Positions 48,731 through 58,458 of a DNA stretch of 64,000 bases are shown piece after piece (positions within the stretch are counted from its first letter, which is position 1; each line of letters starts with the position of its first letter). A model generated the notes under the pieces. The model ran no database searches, was not told where the DNA came from, and saw only the letters and a program-made list of their open reading frames with translations. Origin of the DNA: CAZYBC01 sp964645645 (GTDB lineage Bacteria; Patescibacteriota; Microgenomatia; UBA1400; PJMF01); assembly GCA_964645645.1 (NCBI GenBank), contig CAZYBC010000002.1:17640-81639 (forward strand), in the 5' to 3' direction. The position numbers were made by a program, and so were the translations under genes.

Positions 48731-50774
48731 ATTTCCCCAAGAACTCGTCAATATCCATTTCATCATTCATCAGTGCTTCAATACTGTCTTCATCAACCAC
48801 AAGCCTGCGTTTGGAGTTGCTGGCAGTTTTAGTACCACTTGCTGAGTTAAATCTATTGCCAAACTCATTGCCCATTTCTTCATCAAGCCCTCTATTTCCC
48901 CATTTTTGTTGCCAGTAGCGATTAGCTGGCTTGGTGTCATAGGTAGATTGTTCTTTCTTTTTTTGATAAGCAACACTGCCGGCTTGGCGTTGGATTTTTA
49001 ATAAATCAGCGGAAATTTCGCCTAAAAATCTACTTGGGCTAGCATATTGGCTTTGGCCATATTGATAGCGGTTAAGGGCGTAACTGAAAAATAATTTTTG
49101 GCAGGCTCTGGTAATGCCTACGTAACACAAACGGCGTTCTTCTTCTAACTGAGCGCTGTCCCAGATTGCGCGGGAATGTGGGAGCAAGCCTTCTTCCATG
49201 CCGACCATAAAAACGACTGGAAATTCTAGGCCTTTGGCCGAATGCAAGCTCATTAAAGTTAGGCGGTTGGGTTCTTGAGCAAATGGTTGATCTTTGAGGT
49301 AATCATCTTGAATCAAGGCGATATTTTCCAAAAACAAAGCGCTGTTTTCAAATTTACTGGCTACGGCTAATAATTCATTGACGTTATCGATTTTGCTTTG
49401 TTCATCTGGATTTTTTTCATCGTATTTATCTAAATAATGGGTGGCTTCTAAAATTTGGGTTAATAATTCAAAAGGAGCCAGATTAGCAAAATCTTGATTT
49501 TTTTGTTGATTTTTCCAGGTTTCAAATTGAGCAAAGCGGCGTTTGCCTAATTTAAGCGCGCGGTTTAAGCTGACTTCGTTAAACGGGTTAACCAAAAAAT
49601 GTAAATAAGCTAAGACATCCTTTACTTCACTGCGTTCGTAGAATTTAAAACCCCCTACTACTCTGTAAGGCAATTGATAGCGGATAAAGGCTTCTTCAAA
49701 TGGCCGAGATTGGGCGTTGGTGCGATATAAAATGGCAATGTCTTTAAGCTGATAAGTATTTAATTGTTCTTTGATAATCCGGGTAATTTGCAAGGCTTCT
49801 TCTTCATTGTTCTCATTTTCCAAAACAATAATTTTTTCTTGTTGAGTTTTTTCCGTCCATAATTTGAGAATGGGATGTGAAGTATTTTGGGCAATAACTT
49901 GGCTGGCAGCGTCAAGGATAGTTTGAGTAGAGCGATAATTTCTTTCTAGCTTGTATTTTTGTAGTTGATCAAAATCATTTTCTAGATAGAAAAGATTTCT
50001 ATAATCAGCCCCACGCCAAGCATAAATACTCTGGGCAAAATCCCCTACAACATAAAGATTATTTTGTGGTCTGGCTAATAATTTGGTTAATAAATATTGA
50101 GCTTTATTAGTATCCTGATATTCATCTACTAAAACATGTTGAAATTGATCTTGGTATTGACCAAGAATCAGCTTATTTTGCTGAAGGAGTTTTACGGTAA
50201 GCCCTAGTAAATCATCAAAATCAACTGCTTGTTGGGCGGCTAAAGCGCGGTTGTAAAGTTTATAAACTTTGGCAGCAAATTCTTGATCACTATTACTAGC
50301 TAAATTAGCATATTCTTCTATTGAAAGCATGTCATTTTTAGCTGAGGAAATCATGGCCCTAATTTTTTGAGGTTTATGAGTTTGGCTATCAAATTGCTGA
50401 TCTTTATAAATTTGGCGAATTAAACTGAGCTGATCATCACTGTCATAGATAGTAAAACCTGGTTGTAAGTTAATAGCAGACCCATGCAGGCGCAAAATTT
50501 TAGCGCACAAAGAATGAAAAGTTCCAGAAAATGGTAATTGAAACCCAGTGTAATCAAAAACCCGGCGGTTCATTTCATTAGCTGCTTTATTGGTAAAAGT
50601 CACAAGCAAAACTTGTTGAGGTTTAATTTGTTGTTCTTTAATCAGCCAAGCCACCCGGGTGGTGAGCACTCTGGTTTTGCCACTCCCCGCCCCTGCGAGA
50701 ACCACCGCCGGGCCGGCTGAATGAGTAACGGCTTGGAGTTGTTCTGGATTGAGTTGGTCAAGCAAGGCCTGCAT
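48729..50774 (-). CDS. UvrD/PcrA-type superfamily 1 DNA helicase
   Basis: 681 aa. Q motif NPEQLQAV, Walker A VLAGAGSGKTRVLTTR (about 26-41), Walker B VLVDEYQDTNKAQY (about 211-224), motif III GDFAQSIYAWRGADY, motif IV KLERNYRST, motif V LMSLHSAKGLEFPVVF and motif VI LCYVGITRACQKL. A 3'-5' helicase for repair and for removing proteins from DNA. The C-terminal ~70 residues are a basic/Ser-rich tail. Only 20 bp separate it from divergent tpiA. Confidence 0.94.
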   Translation of the reverse strand: MQALLDQLNPEQLQAVTHSAGPAVVLAGAGSGKTRVLTTRVAWLIKEQQIKPQQVLLVTFTNKAANEMNRRVFDYTGFQLPFSGTFHSLCAKILRLHGSAINLQPGFTIYDSDDQLSLIRQIYKDQQFDSQTHKPQKIRAMISSAKNDMLSIEEYANLASNSDQEFAAKVYKLYNRALAAQQAVDFDDLLGLTVKLLQQNKLILGQYQDQFQHVLVDEYQDTNKAQYLLTKLLARPQNNLYVVGDFAQSIYAWRGADYRNLFYLENDFDQLQKYKLERNYRSTQTILDAASQVIAQNTSHPILKLWTEKTQQEKIIVLENENNEEEALQITRIIKEQLNTYQLKDIAILYRTNAQSRPFEEAFIRYQLPYRVVGGFKFYERSEVKDVLAYLHFLVNPFNEVSLNRALKLGKRRFAQFETWKNQQKNQDFANLAPFELLTQILEATHYLDKYDEKNPDEQSKIDNVNELLAVASKFENSALFLENIALIQDDYLKDQPFAQEPNRLTLMSLHSAKGLEFPVVFMVGMEEGLLPHSRAIWDSAQLEEERRLCYVGITRACQKLFFSYALNRYQYGQSQYASPSRFLGEISADLLKIQRQAGSVAYQKKKEQSTYDTKPANRYWQQKWGNRGLDEEMGNEFGNRFNSASGTKTASNSKRRLVVDEDSIEALMNDEMDIDEFLGK

Positions 50775-50794
50775 AGTTTTGTTATGATTTAAGT

Positions 50795-51514
50795 ATGAGT
50801 AAGTATTTAATTGCTAATTGGAAAGCTAATAAAGATTACGCTCAAACTCAGCAATGGCTGAGAGATTTAAAGAGCCAATTAACGTTGCACAGTGCCCAGA
50901 ATAAACTAAATCAAGCTGATTGGCAAGTCATTCTTGCCCCTAGTTTTCCTCTACTCTGGCCAATTTCTTTGGCACTGCATCGAGAAGAATTATCGTTAAA
51001 ATTAGCGATTCAAGATTTTAGTAGTCAGCCAGCTGGCAGTTTTACTGGCAGTGTGGCAGCTGATAATTTGCAAGGTTTAGCCATTAATTACGCTTTGCTT
51101 GGTCACAGTGAACGGCGGCGGTTTTTTGCCGAAACTGACGAAATGATTGCCCAAAAAGTTAAGTTAGCTTTGCAAGCTGGTTATACCCCCATTTTATGTG
51201 TGGATACTGCCTATTTAGAAAGTCAGGCTACTTTATTGACTACCGCTGAACGTCAGGCTTGTATCGTGGCTTATGAACCCTGGACGGCAATCAGTACAGC
51301 CACAGCCGGGGCTAAAAGTGCTGTGCCTCAAGAAATTCTGCCTGTGTTAGCTAAAATTAAACAAGTCTATCAACCTAAAGCCATTATTTACGGCGGCAGT
51401 GTGGATGAAAATAACATTAATGATTATTTAGCGGTTTGCGATGGCGCTTTAATTGGGGCTGCTTCTTTAGATGCCAATAGATTTGCTAAAATAATTAGAG
51501 TTATGATGCTATAA
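50795..51514 (+). CDS. tpiA: Triosephosphate isomerase
   Basis: 239 aa, slightly short. Catalytic Lys in ANWKANKD, His in LLGHSERRRFF, Glu in VAYEPWTAIST (active-site Glu before PW), phosphate loop IIYGGSVDENNI and GALIGAASLD. Interconverts glyceraldehyde-3-phosphate and dihydroxyacetone phosphate. A -10-like TATGAT (50783-50788) ends 6 nt before the ATG. Confidence 0.96.
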   Translation: MSKYLIANWKANKDYAQTQQWLRDLKSQLTLHSAQNKLNQADWQVILAPSFPLLWPISLALHREELSLKLAIQDFSSQPAGSFTGSVAADNLQGLAINYALLGHSERRRFFAETDEMIAQKVKLALQAGYTPILCVDTAYLESQATLLTTAERQACIVAYEPWTAISTATAGAKSAVPQEILPVLAKIKQVYQPKAIIYGGSVDENNINDYLAVCDGALIGAASLDANRFAKIIRVMML

Positions 51515-51584
51515 AGAATCTTTCTTTTATTTCATTACAACTCCATTGCCCAAGCTAGTTGAAACTTAGTTTCGGATACAAGTT

Positions 51585-52973
51585 ATGTCGGTTAAAGAAA
51601 AATTTTTTTTAGCGCTAATTTTATTATTCAGCCTTTTTAGTCGTTTGTGGCAATTGAGTCAACCGCTGGCTTATCTTTTTGACGAGCAATATCATGTGAG
51701 TGCGGCTAAATTTAGTTTGCATAATGATCCACGTCTCTATCAATGGTGGCAAACGGCTAATGAAGAAGGAGTTTATGCTGATTGGCTGCATCCTCCGTTG
51801 TTTAAATACCTACAAGCTATGTTTATGGCTATTGGTGGTGAAAATTCTGCTGCTTGGCGTTTACCTAATGTATTGTTAGGGGTAGGCGTGATTTATTTAG
51901 TCTTTGTATTGGCTCAAGAATTGTTTGGTCAAAAAAAATTGGCTCTGCTCGCTGCTGGTTTGGCAAGTTTAGATGGCTTGTTATTAGTGCAATCTCGAGT
52001 AGGTATGAATGACATGTTACTCACTTTTTGGGCTTTAATAATTGCTTGGCGTTACTTAATTTATGTTAAAAAATCGCAGCTAAAATTTCGTCAAAAAGGT
52101 CTGAGTTTATTTTGGTTAGGTTGCTATCTAGGTTTAGCGCTGGCAACAAAATGGACAGGGTTATTTTTTTTAGTTTTTATTTTGAGCCGAGAAGTTTATT
52201 TATTGTTTAAGCAACGGGCCTGGCCACAATTACCATGGCTATTTTTTAGCTTGGTGGTGATTCCTGGTTTAATTTATGTTTTGTCATTTGGACAGCTATT
52301 TTTACAAGGAAAAAGTTTGGCTTATGTAGCTGAATTACATCGCCAAATTTTTTGGTACCAAACTCATCGTGATAATTTACATCCAGATCAAAGCAAGCCT
52401 TGGCAGTGGTTTTTTAATCAGCAGCCAGTAACTTATTGGCAGGCGAAGATTCAACAGCCTCCAGTCTTGCAGCCTCAGATCTTGACTAGCCGTCGAGCAA
52501 CTAACGCAAAAAAATTAGCTCCTGGGATTTATGCTTTTGCTAATCCAGTTTTAAATTGGTTGGGGGTATTGAGTGTGGTGGCAATGGTTAGTAGCTTAAT
52601 TGTTGGGTTGGGGCAGTCTAAAATTTTGGCTCTAAAACAGCAGCTGCAAGTTTTGTCTCCCAAAAGATTAAAACAAAAATTAAGCCTTAAACAGGCTGAA
52701 ATTTTGTTACTTAGTTTTTATTTTCTTAGTTGGTTGCCGTGGATTTTTTCACCTAGAATTATGTTTTATTATCATTACACGCCCGCTGTTCCCTTTTTGA
52801 TGATTATTGTGGCTGAACAAATCACTGCTGGAATGAAAAAAATCACTGATTCTGTTTTGCCAGCGATGCAAAAGCGTCGTTTAAAGTTGTTTTTATTGAG
52901 TTTTTTATTGAGTGCAATCGTAATTGCTTTTGGCTTTTATTATCCGTTTTGGACTGGGATTACTGGTCGCTGA
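51585..52973 (+). CDS. PMT/ArnT-type membrane glycosyltransferase (GT-C)
   Basis: 462 aa, about ten membrane segments. Its first loop has FDEQYHVSAAKF (acidic DE motif of GT39/GT83 enzymes) and DWLHPPLFKYLQAMF, then RLPNVLLGV, the usual PMT_2 features. It would transfer a sugar from a polyprenyl-phosphate donor to an exported acceptor. First gene of a surface-glycan run of six plus-strand genes with short gaps or overlaps. Confidence 0.85.
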   Translation: MSVKEKFFLALILLFSLFSRLWQLSQPLAYLFDEQYHVSAAKFSLHNDPRLYQWWQTANEEGVYADWLHPPLFKYLQAMFMAIGGENSAAWRLPNVLLGVGVIYLVFVLAQELFGQKKLALLAAGLASLDGLLLVQSRVGMNDMLLTFWALIIAWRYLIYVKKSQLKFRQKGLSLFWLGCYLGLALATKWTGLFFLVFILSREVYLLFKQRAWPQLPWLFFSLVVIPGLIYVLSFGQLFLQGKSLAYVAELHRQIFWYQTHRDNLHPDQSKPWQWFFNQQPVTYWQAKIQQPPVLQPQILTSRRATNAKKLAPGIYAFANPVLNWLGVLSVVAMVSSLIVGLGQSKILALKQQLQVLSPKRLKQKLSLKQAEILLLSFYFLSWLPWIFSPRIMFYYHYTPAVPFLMIIVAEQITAGMKKITDSVLPAMQKRRLKLFLLSFLLSAIVIAFGFYYPFWTGITGR

Positions 52974-52990
52974 AAGGTATACTCAATATT

Positions 52991-54286
52991 ATGAAAATTG
53001 CAATTATTGGGGCTGGTTTTAGTGGTTTGGCAGCGGCTTATCAATTAGTGAAAACTGGCCACCAAGTAGAGGTTTTTGAGTCTGCTCCCTACCCTGGTGG
53101 TTTAGCGAGCGGTTTTCAAGAAACACAGTGGCAGTGGAATTTAGAAAAACATTATCATCATATTTTTGCTTCTGATAAAGATATTTTGAATTTTTTTAAG
53201 GAATTGGGCTTGGCAGATTTGGTTTTTTTTCAGGAAACGCGTACAGCCAATTTACATGATGGCCAAATTGCACGTTTAGATTCGGGGCTGGCTTTATTAA
53301 ATTATCGGCAATTAAGTTTTGTTAATCGTTTGCGCACTGGCTTTGGTATGGCGGTGTTTAAACTGTGTCCGTTTGGTCAAGTTTTTGAAAAATTTACCGC
53401 TAAAGAGTTATTAATTAAATTAATGGGTAAACAAGCTTGGCAGGTTGTATGGGAACCTCTTTTTGTTGGTAAATTTGGCGAATTGGCCGGAAAAATTAAT
53501 GCAGCTTGGTTTTGGGCGCGGATTTATACCCGGACTAAAAAGTTGGGTTATTTTAAAGGTGGTTTTGGGCAGGCTGCTTGGCAGGTTTCTCATAAATTAG
53601 AAGACTTAGGAGTTAAATTTTATTTTTCTAACTCAATTCAAAAGATTAAAGAAAAAAATAATCAAGTTTTGCTCGATGATGGCCAACAAACTAAATTTTA
53701 TGATCGGATTTTATTTACTCAAACTTTTCCAGCTTTAAGCAAAATTTATCCTGAAGCTAAAACAATTTTAACTAAAAAACATCAACTGGATAGTTTAGCT
53801 ACTAGTTTGGCGGCGCAAACTTTAGTTTTGCAATTAGATCAACCATTTTTTAAAGATCAAACTTATTGGCTAAGTATTAATGAAAAAAATTGGCCATTTT
53901 TGGCAGTTGTGGAACATACTAATTTTGTTGCTAAAGAACATTATGACCAGCAGCATCTATTATATGTGGGTAAATATTTGCCTGTAGAAGCGCCTGAATT
54001 TCAATTTAATAAAAACCAATTATTAAAACTTTATCAACCTTATTTAGCTAAATTAAATCCGCAGTTTATGGAACATGTTACCAAGATTTGGTTATTTAAA
54101 GAAAATTTTGCTCAGCCCGTGGTTTATAAAAATCATAGTCGTTTGGTGCCAGATTTAAAATTGACTGAGCAGGTTTATTGGGCCAGTATGCAACATGTTT
54201 ATCCCTTTGATCGGGGTGTCAATTTTGCGGTAAAGTTAGGGGTTAAAGTAGCAAAATTAATTAATCAAAGCCAATTAAATGTCTAA
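52991..54286 (+). CDS. FAD-dependent oxidoreductase (amine-oxidase / protoporphyrinogen-oxidase-like)
   Basis: 431 aa from ATG 52991; an upstream in-frame start at 52949 overlaps the previous gene and adds 14 unconserved residues. Rossmann motif KIAIIGAGFSGLAAAYQL and a second FAD element YPGGLASGF. Near the end QHVYPFDRGVNFAVKLG fits the FAD-closing region. Relatives in glycan loci act on sugar-nucleotides or isoprenoid lipids; the substrate here is unknown. It overlaps the next gene by 8 bp. Confidence 0.8.
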   Translation: MKIAIIGAGFSGLAAAYQLVKTGHQVEVFESAPYPGGLASGFQETQWQWNLEKHYHHIFASDKDILNFFKELGLADLVFFQETRTANLHDGQIARLDSGLALLNYRQLSFVNRLRTGFGMAVFKLCPFGQVFEKFTAKELLIKLMGKQAWQVVWEPLFVGKFGELAGKINAAWFWARIYTRTKKLGYFKGGFGQAAWQVSHKLEDLGVKFYFSNSIQKIKEKNNQVLLDDGQQTKFYDRILFTQTFPALSKIYPEAKTILTKKHQLDSLATSLAAQTLVLQLDQPFFKDQTYWLSINEKNWPFLAVVEHTNFVAKEHYDQQHLLYVGKYLPVEAPEFQFNKNQLLKLYQPYLAKLNPQFMEHVTKIWLFKENFAQPVVYKNHSRLVPDLKLTEQVYWASMQHVYPFDRGVNFAVKLGVKVAKLINQSQLNV

Positions 54287-55949
54287 GATTTTTAAATCAA
54301 TTTATCACTTTGTTTTTCAGCTAGATTTTTTAGTGTGCTTAGTGAGTTTAGTGTTTAGCTGCTGGCTAATGTGGAGCACTTTTGGTTACCAAAATAATCA
54401 GTTTGTCATTGATTCAAAATTATATTCAGATTTTGGTGCTCATTTACCGTTAATCAGATCTTTTAGTTTGGGTAAAAATTTTCCTCCCCAATATCCACAA
54501 TTTGCTGGGCCAGCTATTAGTTATCATTATTTATTTTATTTAGTGGTTGGGTTATTAGAATTAGCCGGTTTAAATTTAGCAACTGCTTTAAATTTACTAA
54601 GTAGCTTGGGTTTTGCGTTATTGTTGGTGATGATTTATTTTTGGACTAAAAGAATTTTTGCTTCTAAATTAGCTGGATTATTAAGCATAATTTTATTCTT
54701 ATTTAATAGCAGTTTGAGTTTTATAGAATTTTTTAAACATATGTCACTACAGAGTAATTTTTTTACTCAATTAGTGCAATTAAAAAATTTTGTTTCTTTT
54801 GGTCCCTGGGATGGTAAAATTGTCAGTGCTTTTTGGAACCTTAACGTTTTTACTAACCAACGGCATTTAGGCCTAAGTTATGGTTTAGTACTATTATTAC
54901 TTTGGCCGTTAGTTAAATTATTAACTTCTCCAAAAACTGAGCCAGCTCAACCTCGTGGATGGCAAGTACTAATGATTTGTTTAGCTTTTTTATTTTTTCC
55001 CCTTTTGCATCAGGCTGGCTATGCCATTTTGTTAATCTTTACAGTGGCATTATTTGTTTTGTTTAAAAATTTAAGACAGAGTGCTTGGCTAAAAGTTTAT
55101 TTACTGGCTTTAATTTTATCTTTGCCGATGTTTTTTGCTTTACCCAGCGCTTATCCGATTCATTTTAAACCTGGCTTTTTGGCACGCTCTGTTAGATTAG
55201 CTGATCTAAGTTATTATTGGTTATTTAATTTGGGCTTGGGTTGTTTGCTTTGGCCAATTTATTTTTGGTGGCAAAAACCTGTTGGCAAAAAATTGTTATT
55301 AATTTTTAGCAGTTTTTGGCTTTTGGCTAATCTTTGGCAATTTTCTCCAGATATGATTAATAATCATAAATTTGTGAGCTTTTTTTTAATTGGCTTAGCG
55401 ATGTTTAATGCTGGTTTTTTGGCTAAGCTATTTAAGTTAAATAAACTAGGGTTACAGCTATTAGCTTGGTGTTTTTTCATTATATTAACTTTATCTGGTT
55501 GGGTAGATTTTTTTCCAATTGTAAATGACTATGCCACTAGAGTTGATGATTACCATAATTCAGAAATTATGACTTATTTAAAAACTTACACTGAGCCAGA
55601 TGCTGTTTTTTTAACTACCACTTATTTTTATAATCCAGTTTTGTTAGTGGGCCGTAAAACCTTCTTAGATTATGGCTATTTTGCCTGGTCTTTAGGTTAT
55701 GATGATCACTCTCGCAGAGCAAAATTAGTAGATTTATTTTCACCAACTATCTCTTCAGCTCAGCTTTGTCTAAAGCTAACTGATAATCAAATTGATTATG
55801 TTCTTTTTTCTCCTGGAGAAGGTTCTCTAGATCCAATTAAAGCAAAAGACAGTATAATATACACCAGCTTTGCGCCAGTTTATCAAAGCAAAGATGGCTA
55901 TCAATTATTTAGCGTGGCTAAAATTTGCTTTGGCCAATTAGCTTTTTAA
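54279..55949 (+). CDS. Polytopic membrane protein, GT-C glycosyltransferase-like
   Basis: 556 aa with about eleven membrane segments and a short soluble C-terminal domain. The first outer loop has DSKLYSDFGAHLPLIRSFSL and AISYHYLFYLVVG, resembling the acidic loop of GT-C enzymes and DUF2298-type proteins; no exact family is certain. It is sandwiched between the oxidoreductase and a HAD protein in the glycan operon. Confidence 0.65.
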   Translation: MSKIFKSIYHFVFQLDFLVCLVSLVFSCWLMWSTFGYQNNQFVIDSKLYSDFGAHLPLIRSFSLGKNFPPQYPQFAGPAISYHYLFYLVVGLLELAGLNLATALNLLSSLGFALLLVMIYFWTKRIFASKLAGLLSIILFLFNSSLSFIEFFKHMSLQSNFFTQLVQLKNFVSFGPWDGKIVSAFWNLNVFTNQRHLGLSYGLVLLLLWPLVKLLTSPKTEPAQPRGWQVLMICLAFLFFPLLHQAGYAILLIFTVALFVLFKNLRQSAWLKVYLLALILSLPMFFALPSAYPIHFKPGFLARSVRLADLSYYWLFNLGLGCLLWPIYFWWQKPVGKKLLLIFSSFWLLANLWQFSPDMINNHKFVSFFLIGLAMFNAGFLAKLFKLNKLGLQLLAWCFFIILTLSGWVDFFPIVNDYATRVDDYHNSEIMTYLKTYTEPDAVFLTTTYFYNPVLLVGRKTFLDYGYFAWSLGYDDHSRRAKLVDLFSPTISSAQLCLKLTDNQIDYVLFSPGEGSLDPIKAKDSIIYTSFAPVYQSKDGYQLFSVAKICFGQLAF

Positions 55950-55954
55950 AACCT

Positions 55955-56533
55955 ATGTCAAAAAAATTAAAAGTTGGTTTTGATCTTGATGGAGTGATTC
56001 TTTATAACCCGGCTAGACTCATCAGACCAGTAATGTCCTTGTTAAAAAGAAAACATGTTGTTAAAAGACCAGAACTAGAATTTTATGTTCCCAAAACTAA
56101 ACAAGAAAAGCTATTGTGGTATTTTTTTCATAAATCCAGTATTTTCCCAGCTAAAGGTATAGATGATATTAAGGCTTTAGTAGAAACTGGTAAAATTGAG
56201 GCCTACATTATTACTGGTCGGTTTGCTTCTTTGCGTAAAGATTACAACAAATGGTTAAAAAAAATTGGAGCAGAAAAAACCTTTAAAGCCAGCTATTTAA
56301 ATGATCATGACGAGCAACCTCATTTATTTAAAGAAAGAATGATTAAAGAATTAGGCTTAGATGTTTTTATAGAAGATAATGCTGACATTGTTAACTATCT
56401 AATTTCTAAATGTTCAGCCACTAAAATTTATTGGATTTATAATTTTTTTGATAAAAAATTAGATTTTACTTATAAGTATCCTAGCCTTTATCAAGCTGTC
56501 CAACAATTAACTAAATTGAAAAAAAAGTCATGA
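55955..56533 (+). CDS. HAD-superfamily phosphatase-like protein
   Basis: 192 aa from ATG 55955, after the stop of the preceding gene. Motif I is VGFDLDGVILYNP with the nucleophile/acid Asp pair, motif II is AYIITGRFASLRKD (Thr) and motif IV is LDVFIEDNADIVNYL. A cytoplasmic phosphohydrolase acting on a small molecule, possibly a sugar phosphate or nucleotide. It overlaps the GT4 gene by 4 bp (ATGA). Confidence 0.82.
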   Translation: MSKKLKVGFDLDGVILYNPARLIRPVMSLLKRKHVVKRPELEFYVPKTKQEKLLWYFFHKSSIFPAKGIDDIKALVETGKIEAYIITGRFASLRKDYNKWLKKIGAEKTFKASYLNDHDEQPHLFKERMIKELGLDVFIEDNADIVNYLISKCSATKIYWIYNFFDKKLDFTYKYPSLYQAVQQLTKLKKKS

Positions 56534-57663
56534 AGATTTTATTTTATAGTTCTTATTTTTATCCTTACATTTCTGGGCTTACTACCAACACTTTGCAATT
56601 ATTAAAAAAATTAAGCAGCAAACATCAAATTAAAATTTTAACTTTTGCTCATACTGAAAAATTAAAGAGTCAAGAAAAATTAGGCAAATTAAAAATTATC
56701 CGTATGCCTTTTAAGTTTAAAGTTTCTAAAGGATTTATTTCGCCTCAATCATTGTTCATTTATTGGCAAAATCTTAAAAAAACTGATTTAGTGTTTGTTA
56801 ATTTACCCAATGCAGAAGCTTTACCTTTAGTGATATTAGCTAAATTAACAAGAAAAAAAATTGTTGTGTTATATAGCTGTCGCGTAATTTTAGGTGGCAG
56901 TTGGCGAGAAAAATTAATTGAGGCAGTTTTAAATTTAGCGGTTAATATACAAGTTTATTTAGCTGATAAAGTAGTATTTCTTACTAAAGATTATTGTCAC
57001 AGTTTGCACTTAAAGCTAGCCGAAAAAAAATTGGCTTTTAGCTTGCCCATGATTGCTGAAGAAAGCGTCAACGTTAATTATTTAGATAATTTATTATCTG
57101 AAAAACAAAATCGGTTATGGGTAGGTTTTGTTGGTCGTACATCCAGAGAAAAAGGCTTGGAACATCTAGTTAATGCTTTGGCTAAACTCAAAACAAGTAA
57201 GCATATTAGTTTAATTTTAGCTGGGCCTTATGGTGACCAAGTAGTCGGTGAAAATGCTTATTATCAACAATTAATTGACTTACTTAAAGAAAAAAATATT
57301 GATTATAAATTTTTAGGTGTTTTATCAGGCGGAAAATTAGCTGCTTTTTATAAAGCTATTGATGTATTAGTCTTGCCTTCAATTAATCAAACAGAAGCTT
57401 TTGGTATTGTGCAAGCTGAAGCAATGTTAGCTGGCACAGCAGTCATAGCCAGTAATTTACCTGGTGTAAGAGTGCCAATCAGATTAACTAAAATGGGTAA
57501 GCTTGTTCCTCCAGCCAATGAAGACAAGCTCGCTGCTGCTCTTTGTGAAGTATTAAAAAATAAAGATCAGTTTAATAATAATCGCTTAATGAAACGAGCC
57601 CATGAAGTTTTTAATCAAGAAAAAGTAGTCAAATTTTGGAATGAATTATTAGAAAAAAATTAA
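56530..57663 (+). CDS. Glycosyltransferase family 4 protein
   Basis: 377 aa, GT-B fold. The N-terminal acceptor domain begins ILFYSSYFYPYISGLTTNTL. The C-terminal donor domain has VGFVGRTSREKGLEHLVNAL and the E-x7-E signature TEAFGIVQAEAMLAGTAVIA. Retaining sugar transferase using a nucleotide-sugar, likely on a lipid carrier at the inner leaflet. It overlaps the HAD gene and precedes the methyltransferase by 3 bp. Confidence 0.92.
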   Translation: MKILFYSSYFYPYISGLTTNTLQLLKKLSSKHQIKILTFAHTEKLKSQEKLGKLKIIRMPFKFKVSKGFISPQSLFIYWQNLKKTDLVFVNLPNAEALPLVILAKLTRKKIVVLYSCRVILGGSWREKLIEAVLNLAVNIQVYLADKVVFLTKDYCHSLHLKLAEKKLAFSLPMIAEESVNVNYLDNLLSEKQNRLWVGFVGRTSREKGLEHLVNALAKLKTSKHISLILAGPYGDQVVGENAYYQQLIDLLKEKNIDYKFLGVLSGGKLAAFYKAIDVLVLPSINQTEAFGIVQAEAMLAGTAVIASNLPGVRVPIRLTKMGKLVPPANEDKLAAALCEVLKNKDQFNNNRLMKRAHEVFNQEKVVKFWNELLEKN

Positions 57664-57666
57664 GAA

Positions 57667-58458
57667 ATGAAAAACAATTTACCTAAAGTTGAATTTTTTA
57701 TTAGAAAGTTTTTATCACATCGGCCTGCTTTTTTTACATTTATTAGGCCTATTGAAGCCGCGCTGTTTTTTCAAGCTAAGCCATTAATGAAAGGAAAAAT
57801 TTTGGACTTTGGTTGTGGGGACGGTTTTTTTGCCAGTCTGATTTTTGAGCAAAATGAAATTGATGCGGGACTAGATCTGTTTAATAGCCGAATCGAGCAA
57901 GCAGAACAAGTTGGAATTTATAAAAAGATTTTTAAATTTGATGGAAATAAGATTCCTTTTAAAGCAAATAGTTACAATACTGTTATTTCTAATAGTGTTT
58001 TAGAACATATTCCTAATTTAGAACAAAATGTGGCAGAATTGCATAGAATTTTAAAACCTAAAGGAAAATTATTAGTTACAGTGATGACTGATCAATGGGA
58101 AAAGAATTTTTTGGGTAACAAAATTTTAGGGAAATTTTATTTAAAACTCATGAGACGTTTGCAGGATCATTATAATTTATTAACAGTTGTACAATGGCAA
58201 CAAATTTTTAAATCTGCTGGTTTTAAATTATACAAAATTGAAACTTATTTACCACCATCTCATGTTTGGCAAGAAGAAATTTGGCATTACCTTTCTGCAG
58301 GGAGCTGGTTCAGTTATATTTTTTGTAAAAAATGGGTTATTTGGCCAAATTGGTATAAGTTAATTAATTTAGATACTTATTTTGAAAAAAAGTTAAGAAA
58401 TTCTTTAGTAAATAAAAATCAAGCATCAGCTGCTTTTTTTATTTTAGAAAAAAATTAA
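57667..58458 (+). CDS. SAM-dependent methyltransferase
   Basis: 263 aa. Motif I ILDFGCGDGFFASLIF (about 40-55), DAGLDLFNSRIEQA and SNSVLEHIPNLEQNVAEL (Methyltransf_11). The C-terminal half is aromatic-rich (HVWQEEIWHYLSAGSWFSYI) and may touch a membrane lipid or glycan. Last gene of the plus-strand glycan run; it overlaps the converging gene by 4 bp. Confidence 0.85.
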   Translation: MKNNLPKVEFFIRKFLSHRPAFFTFIRPIEAALFFQAKPLMKGKILDFGCGDGFFASLIFEQNEIDAGLDLFNSRIEQAEQVGIYKKIFKFDGNKIPFKANSYNTVISNSVLEHIPNLEQNVAELHRILKPKGKLLVTVMTDQWEKNFLGNKILGKFYLKLMRRLQDHYNLLTVVQWQQIFKSAGFKLYKIETYLPPSHVWQEEIWHYLSAGSWFSYIFCKKWVIWPNWYKLINLDTYFEKKLRNSLVNKNQASAAFFILEKN

